Assembly (NCBI GenBank): GCA_039566865.1
Contig: CM076947.1
Span: 8,625,501-8,689,500 of the forward strand
DNA: 64,000 bases
Source of the DNA: Aurelia coerulea
Taxonomy: Eukaryota > Cnidaria > Scyphozoa > Semaeostomeae > Ulmaridae
Direction: 5' to 3'
Shown here: positions 41,793 to 52,324 of the stretch, piece by piece
Layout of the letters: each line of letters starts with the position of its first letter
How positions within the stretch are numbered: the first letter of the stretch is position 1
Position numbers and translations under genes: made by a program
Notes under the pieces: model-generated
Seen by the model: only the letters and a program-made list of their open reading frames with translations
Told to the model about the DNA's origin: nothing
The model's database searches: none

Positions 41793-42590
41793 TAGGCCCC
41801 GTCCACACGTATCCGGATCTTTTCGAGAACGCATCTTTTTTTATCCGTTTTGGGTTCGCGTCCACACAGAGACGGCGTTTTCGGTCACAAAAACGAAGCT
41901 TTTCGAAAACGCTCTCCAGAGTGGATCTTTTTGAAAACGCCGTTTTCCTATTTTCGTGTGGACGGGCAAAAACGAAGCTTTTCGAAAACGCTAACATCAC
42001 AGCCTCGACTCGACATTTCATCCAATATGGCGGACGACTTTGCTGAGAATTTTGAAATGCTGATGTCTTTACTGCCTAGTTTAATTGCCTGTTTGGAATT
42101 GCACATTGTTTTGTTTGATATCCAAATAGTGCTCACAAGAAGGCGTGTGGATTTTCTTCGTTCTGTCGTCATTACAAGTAGTAGTCCACGACAAGGTTCT
42201 CAAAGGCGATACCAACCGTATCGCAAACAACATTTTTGGGTACGACCAGGACGAACCAGCGCATGGTGGGACAATTTTGTGGACGAAATCGTCATCGCTG
42301 AAGAATGGCGAGAGAATTTTCGAATGTCGAGGACCTCACTTCTTTCTTTAAGTGAACTGCTGCATCCTTATATAGAAGGAGAGGAAACCATGATGAGATC
42401 CCCAGTAGATGTTGTTAAGAAGGTTGCCTGTACACTTTACTACCTAAGCGACGAGGGGAGATAACGTAAAACGGCCAATGCCTTTGGAGTTGCACGACAG
42501 ACTGTATCAAAAATAGTTAGAGAAGTATATAAAGCGATCACAATTGACATGTTTGAGCATCTATCTATCTTCGGCAAGGCAAGAAGGCCT
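41793..42590 (+). mobile_element. PIF/Harbinger transposon, 5' half
   Basis: TTA precedes the terminus GGCCCCGTCCACACGTATCC. About 230 bp of subterminal AACGAAGCTTTTCGAAAACG repeats lead to ATG near 42027 (MADDFAENFEMLMSLLPSL). The protein carries RTSAWWDNFVDEIVIAEEWR, FRMSRTSLLSLSELLHPYI and SPVDVVKKVACTLYYLSDEG, then TAA at 42462-42464. In the same frame RKTANAFGVARQTVSKIVRE continues. This is the N-terminal HTH-bearing part of a HARBI1-like transposase. The DDE catalytic core and the right terminus are absent, so the copy is a dead 5' fragment. Confidence 0.85.
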
Positions 42591-43358
42591 AGCCTGAACT
42601 GCCACTTTTCGCCACTTTTCGGCGCATGTGCTAAGATCTTTGAGTTTCCCGCCGGAGCATTTTGTTAAAAGGCTGTGGGTAATTCCAAGAAATCCAGTAC
42701 TGATTTGAAGAAAAAAATCCCACAAGCCAATCAATCAAGAAGACCTCTAATTATCTATGTTATAAATAACGTAATATCATTCTTAAATGATTTGTGCAAG
42801 GTTAAAAGCTTGCATTTGCAGAGAGCAGAAAATTTAAAAATACCCAATTCAAATCAAGCGTGACTAATAAACGTGGGTTTGTGGGATGCGTGGGTTGTGA
42901 GTTTATTTGTGGGTGGTTGTGAGATTGTGGGTCATGTGGGTTTGTGAGTGCTACTCTGATGCGGGGTGCAACTAAATCACATGGGTTTGTGGGTTACGTG
43001 GGCTATGTGGGTACTGTGAGTTTGTCGGTTTAATATGTGGCTTTGTCGGTTTCACAACAAAGATGGCATTCTTGTTTATCAACCTTGAATGTGGGTTGGT
43101 GGGTTGGTGTGTGGTTATTATGCAATGAGGTTATAAGGTTGACATAACTTCTGTACGTAACCTCCTTTCCAAGATTTTTCACAGAATGTAATTCATAATG
43201 CATTGGAAAAATTGTTCAGGTTGTGCAAAGCAAATGTGTTTGAAAGTACGGGAAATTAATCTTTGACAGGGTGTCATTTTGCAAGGGATAGCACTCTTCC
43301 GAAAAGGCGTACAAGATCATTCAAGGCAATGATAGGATTTTTAGGGATTTTTCTTTAA
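42591..43358. other. GTGGGTT-rich tract and dispersed repeat
   Basis: 42874-43110 is a strand-asymmetric array of degenerate GTGGGTT / GTGAGTTT units. 43275-43355 carries the GCGTACAAGAT / GGATTTTT repeat seen at 3478 and 27780. No gene is seen. Confidence 0.55.
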
Positions 43359-43568
43359 CCCTATCCAGACTGGGCTTTTTGAGCTACTAGAAGACCGGGG
43401 GGGGCTCATTCACCCCCCCCCCTCTCTAACATCGCCATTCCTTCACTTACGTAGACGAAACTCGCCACGCAGGTAGCCCTGCTTATGATCTATCATTTTT
43501 TACAAAATAATTCTAAAAATAGATATGACGTCATAATTATTCAAGACCAACTAGCATGTGTTCACAAA
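43359..43568. mobile_element. TTAA MITE, left part only
   Basis: TTAA at 43355-43358, then CCCTATCCAGACTGGGC as at 21594, followed by about 190 bp closely matching that copy, including TGACGTCA at 43526. It stops at an A run where LINE RT sequence begins. Confidence 0.85.
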
Positions 43569-43573
43569 AAAAA

Positions 43574-44095
43574 AATTATCAGAGTCAAAGTCAGAAGGAG
43601 AAATCCACTTATATGCTGATGACATCACATCATTCGTTATAGGGAAAACAACAGATGATGATGTGGATAAAATGCAATGCTTGGCCAATGAAATATCGCA
43701 ATGGTGCGTAACGAACAGAATGACAATAAATGCCAAGAAGACAGATGCAATGATCATTCAAAAGAATACATTTGTTGGTCCCTTAAAGCCAATTGAAATT
43801 GCTGGTAAAAAAGTTGATTATAAAACGGAATGCAAGCTTCAGGGTGTGTACATTGACAGTAAGTTGAAATAGAACACACAAATAGAGAAAGTCAGGAAGT
43901 TTACAGTTTACAATGCAATGTTACGAAAGATAAAGTTTCTGCCAAGTGAAACACTTGAAAAGATCTACTTCACTATGATTGTTCCAAAGGTAACATTTGG
44001 CCTGCTGGTGTGGGGGACATGTTCAAAGAACGTACTACAGAAGATCGAAAGTCAGCACATAAAAGCATGTAGGAATGTTAGGCTAAAGCTCTGAA
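43574..44095 (+). pseudogene. LINE reverse-transcriptase C-terminal half
   Basis: The frame opens SESKSEGEIHLYADDITSFV, motif C of a reverse transcriptase, and continues MTINAKKTDAMIIQKN and YKTECKLQGVYIDSKLK. TAG at 43870 interrupts it, and the same frame continues KFLPSETLEKIYFTMIVPKV and FGLLVWGTCSKN to a stop near 44091. Motifs A and B are missing. The family differs from the other LINEs here (ADDIT instead of ADDT). Confidence 0.75.
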
Positions 44096-44288
44096 GGCTA
44101 AAGGCTAAAGCTCTGGTTTGCAGAAAGAGGCAAATTTGAGCTTTCAAGATTAACATGCTTCTCTCAAAGTACAAATATCAACAAACGAGGGGTCTATGTT
44201 CAAGTTAACCATCGAGCAACATTTTGAGAGTGATTAGACATTGATTGAAGCTAAATTCACAGCGCTAGAGTGAATCAAATCAGTATAC

Positions 44289-44309
44289 ATTTTTTTGGGA
44301 CACCCGGTA
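44289..44309. mobile_element. lone mariner-type terminus
   Basis: TTTTTTGGGACACCCGG followed by TA. This is the right end of a CCGGGTGTCCCAAAAAA-type element. The same end with the same TATACA neighbour occurs at 62671-62689. A left end was not found. Confidence 0.6.
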
Positions 44310-44363
44310 GTGTGGGGTAGTCCAGAAAATTTCCTTTCGCAAATGTGTGTATAACGTTAACAC

Positions 44364-44745
44364 ATGTTTTTTAAGATTCTATTAAGGTTCTCGCTAGTGT
44401 TAAAATTGCGTCTCTTTCTGTTTCGTAGGTGTCTGACACGATGCCTTGTTATACCATTTGCACCGCTGTCAAAGGAAGCTTTGTCTAGTGGCGGTCTGAG
44501 CTTCGATAGCGAATTCATTGAGGTAATCAAGGACTCTTCAGCAGCCTTGAGCATCATTCTAGAACTCCATCAGTTTTGTGACAAAAAGGCGATGCAGCAG
44601 GATAAAAAATCTGTTGAAATTATAGACAAGCATCTAGCTGGAAAGCCAGACCTGGGGAGCACGATGAACTATGGCAAAGCCTTATATTTTCTCTTGAAGG
44701 TGAAACATACCTCTTTAACGGATGTGTTTTTATTACCCGACGGAG
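44364..44745 (+). CDS. unrecognised frame
   Basis: The plus frame from ATG 44364 starts with a hydrophobic/basic stretch (LLRFSLVLKLRLFLFRR) and continues as a plausible soluble helix (EVIKDSSAALSIILELHQFC). It runs into a G/C-rich hAT-like end at 44746. An overlapping minus frame exists. No domain is recognised, and coding status is uncertain. Confidence 0.3.
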
Positions 44746-44785
44746 ACGTAGGAACCGGGGGGCACGTGCCCCCTCCCCAAGATTT
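44746..44785. mobile_element. hAT-MITE-like end with G/C hairpin
   Basis: ACGTAGGAACCGGGGGGCA followed by CGTGCCCCCTCCCC. The layout resembles the left end of the 181-bp hAT MITE at 18042. The element boundaries are not resolved. Confidence 0.45.
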
Positions 44786-44889
44786 TGCAATAAACAAAGA
44801 AGTGCCCTTTTTATTTTCAGGACGTGCCCCATGAAAAAGTGCCCATGCAGTGTTGTGTCCCCCCAAGTTTGAGATGCTTAACATCCCTG

Positions 44890-45172
44890 TTACCGGAAAA
44901 TGTTTCATCACAAAACCGATTTTGAATGTGGTAAATATACAAATGGAAATTACATTGGGAAGGCAAAGCAAGAAATGTGTTGCTGGTATTTTTTCAGAGC
45001 AAATTTGCTGTCTCATAAATCTTCAATAGGTACAGTTTACCGAAAGTGGAATCAGAAGAAGTTGAGCTTGATTGATATTGAAGAGTTTGTTCTATTTGAT
45101 TGCCATCAAGAAATCGTGGGAAACACTATTCCATGTTGTTTTGATAAAGGAATTTCATCAACTTCTATGTAA
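44890..45172 (+). CDS. unrecognised Cys-containing frame
   Basis: The plus frame from ATG 44900 (90 codons) reads FECGKYTNGNYIGKAKQEMC and ends with IVGNTIPCCFDKGISS. TTTTCAG and GTACAG signals inside it could be splice sites. No family is recognised. It is upstream of, and on the same strand as, the PIF1-like gene and may be an exon of it. Confidence 0.3.
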
Positions 45173-45953
45173 AAAATTGCAAAAACTGATTCCTAAAATT
45201 CTTAAATCTTGAATACATGAACCACTAGAGCTCTTTAAAATTGTAGGTGTCTCCAAATCATCTATAGATACAGAGACAATCAGTTGAGCCAGGAAGCTTT
45301 ATTGTAGTGAACATTACTTTTGTTGCAAATCTTACAACAAATAGGGATGCCTGACGAATTCGAGATCGCAGCAGATTTCATCGTGAGCAGCTGCTTCCCA
45401 TTTATCTTGGGACAATGCAATGAAGGACAAAATAATAGCACTGCTGTTGCCACCATGAACAACACACCTTCACCTTTGAATGCACTGCTTAGTGCCGTCA
45501 TCAAGGACATCGACAAGGTCAGTTCTAACAACTATGAACCTATGCCATACCTATCCAAAAGTGCATTGCTGACAAGCACCTTGTGCTTGCTTAAGGTTGG
45601 AACTACAGTTATGCTACTCTACAATATCAACTCAGAGCTTGTAAATGTTACTGTTACTTTCATATTAAATTTTCGCAGATTTATATGTATATTATAATCT
45701 ACTAGTCCTGTAATAGGAGATGAAAATATTGAAATTGAAATTAAATTTAAATTGTAAATGGTACAAGGGGGGTGGTAGTAGCAACGAGAAATGAAGGTGT
45801 TCTTGTAAAATTTGGCCACATTGATCTTCTTGTTGAGAGATAAAGCTGGTCTTACTATAGTTCCAGTGATGTCCATAAGGCCATTGCTGTTAGGTCCCAA
45901 ATTCCTTTGAAACCTTGCTCGCTTATCACTGCCCGTAAGTCACAGGGTCAACG

Positions 45954-47061
45954 ACGACTTTATTCTGGAGGCCAGCAGGTCAAGCAATATGCGGGTCAAA
46001 CACGAAAGCAAACATGCGGGTCACCATCAGGGCTAAGGGCCAAATACAAAGATGTATGTGTTGTGTTTGGTATTTTAGGCCGTCAAATGGTCAAAGGCCA
46101 ATCCCTTGGATGATTTTGATCTCTGTTTGGACAATAACAATATTTTTCATATGTTTTCACAAGCTTTTGTTTCAATGTCTTTCAACCATGGGATCCTTAT
46201 TCGTTTGTGGCATTGAAATGCTTTGTGCCAAAGAATGTCCTGCTGTTCAAATCGTGAACAAAGCCAATCTAAAAATGCAGTGGGCGTATAGATTGATTAC
46301 ATGAGTCTCAGTTTTCCGCACTGAATTGGATGATGAAGTGAAAGTATAAACATCAGATTGAAAATATTGAACAAAGACAAGGAATCTCTGTCGAATGATT
46401 GGGAATCGTGACTGATTCGTTAATTTGAATGGTTGAGTTGCTGGAACATTTTCGATGGATTTGGAAATTCTCTTGATATTGTTTGATAAAATTGGTTGAT
46501 AAATTTGGTTGATAACGTTGCGAGGATACATGAACTATAACTATTATTCAGCACATTTCATTATTCATTGCTCAATTCTAGACCATGTGCCTTATAAGTA
46601 TTTGCAGGGGGAGGAGACATTCTTAACCTCGATTCGGTGGCTCCCCAAATCAAATGATAATAATTTGAACATAATCTGAAACTGAAAGTAGGGAGACCAA
46701 TTCAAACATAGGCATTCAACTCTCCAATTTGTCCGAAAGTTTGATTGTTTGAGAGTTTTTCATTTTAATGGGGCCTAGTTCCTGCCTAAAGACTCAGAAA
46801 TAGAGGTGCAATCATAACTCTGATGCAATCCTCATGCATCAATCCTGATGCGAGTGCAGATGATACGATTTGGCTTCACTATTTCTGTCAATCAGATAAC
46901 GATAATTTGTTGTACTGTGCTTGACGTAAGCAATACATTTCCAGCTTTGTCATGACATGTCTGGAGGCTACTGAGCCCTTGGCCCTGGTGGTGACCCGCA
47001 TGTTTGCTTTCGTGTTTGACCCGTAGATTACTTGACCTGCTGGCCTGCAGAATAAAGTCGT
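45954..47061. mobile_element. 1.1-kb DNA element with about 90-bp TIRs
   Basis: The left arm starts ACGACTTTATTCTGGAGGCC and the right arm is its inverted copy ending at 47061. Over about 87 bp they differ at some seven positions. No target duplication can be defined. Internal frames show no transposase. It sits inside the PIF1-like gene between the SQGQ block and motif VI. Confidence 0.8.
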
Positions 47062-47777
47062 TGGTGGGTTAAACTCTTTCTGCTGCTGAAGTTAACAGTG
47101 GAAATGAATTTTTACCAGGGCAACTCTATGTTGCGTGTAGCCGAGTGAAAACGATGAGTGGCTTATGTTCAGTGCTGCCACTCGTAGGGGGATTCCCCTA
47201 CAGTAGGCGAAAACAAGACCATGTAGGTTATAGGGGGAACCTACGGAGAAAATGACTATCCGTGGGGGAAAAATTGTAAAAAAGCTCAGTTTTTCAAATA
47301 AATTTCAAAATCATGTAGTGACCAGTTGTTTTCGTTGTTTCGTCAAGATTTTCAACAAGATTCTTGACTTTGTTTACTGTTGCCATGACGAGGGAGATGT
47401 TGAAGAGACCCTGGAGACATTCGAAAATAGAATGAAATATTGTAAATTCCTTCCTCCTGGGATTTGCTAATGCTCCATTCACACTAGACTAAACCAGCCT
47501 GCCGAATATTGGATTGTCATTGGTCAATTGAACATTTCAAATGCATTTGATTGGTTGAAATTTGACCTGGTTTATGTAAAGCTGCTTTTATGTGCCAGTG
47601 TGAATGGGAAAAGTATAATGCCTTGCAATAGTTTCAATTGGCTCGGCCGACGGCCGAACACAACATTCAAACTCTCTCACTGATTTATATAAGGTTAGTT
47701 CTGGTGGACCAAAAGTGAAACGTGTTTTTAAATATATTGTTCCATGCTACGACGAGAAGAAATTTGTGTCAAACAGG

Positions 47778-48881
47778 ATGCCAAAAGATCTAGAGAAGAA
47801 GTATAGAGCTCAGAAATACAGAAGAGAATGGGAGAAGGAGCAGTGGGCTTGAGGTTGGCTGTCTTCATCAAAAAATCACCCTGGCAAGGCCTATTGCTAT
47901 GTATGCAACAAAGACCTTGATGCTGGGAAGTCAGGGCTGATATGACACAGAAAGTCTTAAAGTCATCTCCAACCTTATAAAGACTGTTGAAGAAAATCGC
48001 CCCTTGGCTGCATTCAAGCTATCCGAAAATAAAGGCTGAACTGAATGCTGTCGCTCTGGTAGCAAGAAAGAATCTTTCATTTAACTTTCTTGATCAGCTG
48101 ATTGAAACACTACATTTTGTAGCTATTGACTCAAAAGCCATCAAAGAGATGAGCTGCAACCGCACCAAAGGGACATATCTAATGAATGAGTGCCTTGCTC
48201 TGAATGCTCATGAAAAGTTGGTAGCAGAGATGAAGAAAGCTAGGGGATTCTCAATCCTTTGTGATAAGGCCACTGACATCACAATGAACAAGGTCTTTTG
48301 TGTCAGTGTACGATTTTTGGACCAAGATTCTGCTGAGCCTGTAACTCGCCTTTATCAATTTTTGCCTGTAAAAGATGGAGATGCTGATGGTTTGTTTGAT
48401 TTACTTAAAGCTGCTTTGGAGAAATATGATATTGGCTGGAGAAAAGTTTCTGGATATGCGTCAGATGGGGAAAACCTGATGCAAGGACAAAACAACTCCC
48501 TCTTGACAAGGATGAAAGCTGTTGTTCCAAATCTTTTTGTATTGAAATGTTACTGCCACTCCTTCCATTTGGTTGCAAGCCATGCTTGTAACGTCCTCTC
48601 AAAAACTGCGGAACAACTTATTCATGACATCTACAATTACTTCAAGAATTCTCCAAACAGGCAAAAGAGCTACGAAGAATTCCAGCATTTTGTCGAATGC
48701 CAACCACACATAATTTTGAAGCCATGCCAGACACGTTGGCTGTCAGTGTCACAATGCATTCACAGAATCTTGGAGCAGTGGCCAGCATTGCAATTGTTTT
48801 TCATCTCAGAAGCATCCGAAATGAAGTCCCCCCAAGCTGTAAGGATTGTCACTTCATTGCAGACGCCTTACATCAAGGCTA
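47778..48881 (+). pseudogene. hAT transposase, N-terminal part (BED finger and catalytic domain)
   Basis: ATG at 47778 begins MPKDLEKKYRAQKYRREWEK. A zinc-finger block AYCYVCNKDLDAGKSG follows, with TGA stops at about 47850 and 47940 and a frameshift before 47987. The frame is then open through MKKARGFSILCDKATDI (first catalytic Asp), KVSGYASDGENLMQGQ (second Asp), LKCYCHSFHLVASHAC and KPCQTRWLSVSQC, to LQTPYIKA at 48881. This is the RNase-H-like core of a BED-type hAT transposase (ZBED/ZNF862-like). About 200 residues expected before the dimerisation domain are absent at the break. Confidence 0.88.
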
Positions 48882-48917
48882 CTCACGGCAAGAAAGGGCA
48901 AAATTTCCTTATAGTTT

Positions 48918-49300
48918 CTAGGTAGGAATCTTGTAGGAAACGGACAGTTTCCACGGGTGTACTACGAGGAAATTATGAGGAGACGTCAAATTTCCTCCAA
49001 CGTTTCCAATGGGGAAAATCATCGGAAAGGAACATTTCCGTTTCCCCACAATTTCCAAATTCGAGACTTTGCATTTCCGACATGGGGAAACCATGGACAG
49101 ATCCCTTCTCTAGGTAGGAAATTCGTAGGAAACGGACAGTTTCCCCCAATGTTTTATGACAAAATTAAGTGGAAATGTCAAGTTTCCTCTAATGTTTCCA
49201 TTGGGAAAATTGCCTGAATGGGAAATTTCTTCTTCCCTACAATTTCTAATAAGGAGATTCGGCATTTCGGACATTGGGAAACTATGGAGAGATGTCCGAT
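48918..49300. repeat. tandem about 195-bp subterminal repeat
   Basis: Two copies starting CTAGGTAGGAA.TTGTAGG (48918 and 49111) share GGAAACGGACAGTTTCC and the following about 150 bp. They hold many GGAAA motifs in both orientations, like transposase-binding subterminal arrays. Confidence 0.75.
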
Positions 49301-49349
49301 TTAAATGGGAAAACGTAGCAGAAACGTGGGATTTTCTAACTTTTTGTTA

Positions 49350-50590
49350 AAAATCTTAGATTCTTACATTTCTTGCTTCTTGGAATACTTTTAAGTAGAA
49401 CATGAACGCGATTTTACTCAAACAGTCATCATTTTCTCCAACTTTATCCATTCCCGTTGGCAGAGGGAACAAACTAGAACTTGCCTCGCAATTTCAGTTT
49501 AACAGAAGAGTTCAATAATGCAAATATGATAATAATAATCAATCTCTATTTGTCTATAACAAATAATAAGTTATCGTCAATCAAATAAACTGCAGGAAAT
49601 ATACTCAATTGTTAGGCCTCTTCCACACGTACATTAGGTTAGTTCCATCTAAATATACCCATTTCAAGCGAAAGATTTATTAAGATGGTGTAAAAAGGGG
49701 AACTTCTTTTCGATTTTTCAAACAGTGACCATAATTTGCTCGTCCAAGTACGGTTATGTTAAGAAACTTATCAATATATTATCTACCTCAATTTGTGGGA
49801 TTTCGTCCAAACAAGTTGAATTTATCATTTTCAGATCGTCGGACAGTGGAAAATATTTTCACACAGATTTCGGATAACATATTTCTCAGATTTTCGGGCT
49901 TTGCCATTGCATAAGATTTCAGATCATACTTCGGATACAAGGAGAAAGGAACGACTTTTTGGACTCTATTGAAACATGTTAGCGGATTTTTCTGAACCTT
50001 TGGTCGAATTTCGTTATTCCTCAATTTCATTTCGCTTGAAGACAATAAGGATGGGGGCTTGTTTTGAGTGGGTGCTGGAAAAATAGAAATATGGTAATTC
50101 ACGAATTTTCCCTGTCCCTGTTCCAACACTGTATACTAACTAGAATCTCCGGAATCTTCAGGGTCTACGAGGGCACATCATTAATGCATGCTTGCCCATA
50201 GCAGATATGGGTCATGTTTTTCATCGATGCATTTTCATATTGATGCGTTTTCAAATGCACCTGGTACGTGTGGATGTGGCCTTAGCCATATGAGTCTACT
50301 GTTAAGTCCGCACTGACATACCTGAGAACAAAATGTATCTCAAATTAACAAGATAAAACTACCAAATTCAGATTAGTATCGATTTTGGGACAAACTTCTT
50401 CAGAATAGTTATTGAGAGATCCTTTTGAAGTAACACACACGATAATCATTTGGTTAGCAAGGAGACTACCAGTTTTGGGACAGTTATACTTTAATGGAAA
50501 CCTGTTTTAAGCAACGACTTTCATGAAATTTCCGATTTTTAGGATAAACATCATCAGTGACGATCTAATTCAAAACTTGCAGCCAAAATT
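49350..50590. other. anonymous sequence inside the 9.46-kb interval
   Basis: A minus frame at 49788-50129 (113 codons) has no recognisable domain. I see no terminal repeats. Confidence 0.4.
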
Positions 50591-50594
50591 AAAG

Positions 50595-50800
50595 GTGTTG
50601 TGGTGCAGTGGAGTAATCCTCTGATTATGCAAGCAGAACAGTCAAGCAGATAGGGTTCAATGCCCAGTAGGGCGCCGTGACAAGGGGTCGTGGACTTGAT
50701 TAGCACTTAGCTACTTCTGTGATTCCAGCGTTTGGTGCTAGAACTGCAACTTCTATTGAAGCAAGATAGCAACAAAAACGTGCAATAAAAAGATCAGTAA
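50595..50800 (+). ncRNA. possible tRNA-derived SINE
   Basis: TGGTGCAGTGG at 50601-50611 fits a Pol III A box. GGGTTCAATGCCC at 50653-50665 fits a B box, 52 nt downstream as in tRNA-derived promoters. The stretch between does not fold into a clean cloverleaf, so a functional tRNA is unlikely. A CAATAAAAAGATCAG-like end follows near 50785. Only one copy is in the window. Confidence 0.45.
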
Positions 50801-52049
50801 TGGGACAAAGTTGATACATACAAATTTTTCAGCAAAAACCTACTGGTATTGGTCAAAAGTATGATGATTGCCCCAGTGTAACATGCCCACCCTTGGACTC
50901 AATCTATGTACAGAGTGTATCCCAAAAAAGCTTTGTGCAGTCTGTCTGCACCACATTGTTGCAATCAATTGTCTGTAGTTTATTCAAATAAGGTTTCATA
51001 TGCTAAGCCTTTCCTGCAAAAAATGTTCAGAAAGAAAAAACAACTGAAATCACAGCTCTTGGACAGCAGGTGGGACACAGTACTTTTAGGACACTTTTGG
51101 TGGATTTTATTGATTCTTGCTATCATGGATTGAAGCATTTGAAAAGCCGAACAATGCAATGATAACATTTTATACCACAACTTGCATCAAACTTCATCAG
51201 CACCTGACTACTACTATTCTCTGTACTACTTCTGCCAATGATGCAATTCAATCAGTTCATTTTCATTGTTCCCAAAATTTACCAAAGGCATTCCCAACAT
51301 TTTTCACCAGACATCAGTTCTTCATTGACATCCATACGAATAAGTATTTTCTGGAGCAGCATATGCTTGCTTGTTGCTCCAACAGCTGAAAACAAAAGAA
51401 CAGCTTTCTTGATGCAAAGACCCTACAGGCACAAAATACAGCAGCTAGTAAATCATTTCAAAGAAAAGATAAAAACTGAAAGTTTTTGTATTGATCAAAG
51501 TGATACTAATGCTGTGCAATCATTAAACAACCTCTTGTGCAACATGTGTTGCTATTATCTTTTGATGATAGATAGGTGCCAGTACTGAATATGTACTTAA
51601 AACACAGGTACTTAAGACTTTTGCCCGTACTTTTAAATCAACTCATAAAATGTTACAATCTTTCCATTTGTAAACTTGCATAATACCATATCTGTACATT
51701 TGTTTTGTTGAAAAGAACAACCCTAAGTGAGTGATGATGAACTAAGGTAAGAGACACTTGTTGCAAAACCTTTTAACTGGTTGTGCTTTAAAAGCAATCT
51801 CTCCCCTATTGTTCTGACCTTGGTTACTGCTTTATTTACCTTATTTACACTGCAGCTAAATTCATGCATCACTAAGTCTCTATAACCCTAATTTCTTTGG
51901 ATAAAGCGAATTAACACCAACTTCTGGAATATACAATAGAGATCTTTATCGGTTTTATTTTCATTCATCAAAGGGGACCGATTGCCTTTAAAGCAATGAA
52001 TTATATCTATTTATTTTGTTATTTAAAAAGTTTTTAATTGTCTCTGCAG
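50801..52049. other. anonymous sequence with unrecognised frames
   Basis: Overlapping plus frames at 50906-51588 include PYRHKIQQLVNHFKEKIKTE, helix-like but unassigned. No ends or RNA genes are seen. Confidence 0.35.
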
Positions 52050-52324
52050 GCAAATCAGGCCTTTTCGTTTGACGTGTGCGATCGCACACGCACACGTTGG
52101 CACACACGCAAATTGAGTCACAAGTGCTTTTCATCGCACGCGCAAAGTGCTATTTTGCTTATAGTAAGTAAAGTGGTACTTTGATATTCGACACATCCAA
52201 TGTCCATGTGCTTCAATAAACCATATGATTACTAATAGATCCTATAACACTTTCGACAAAGTCCCAAGTGGCAATTCCCACAATATGAAAAATTGCAACA
52301 CTTGGTGCTCATAGAGCAAAGGTA

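Noticed and set aside
50595..50700. Functional tRNA gene
   Set aside because: A- and B-box-like words exist, but no acceptor stem or anticodon arm pairs properly.
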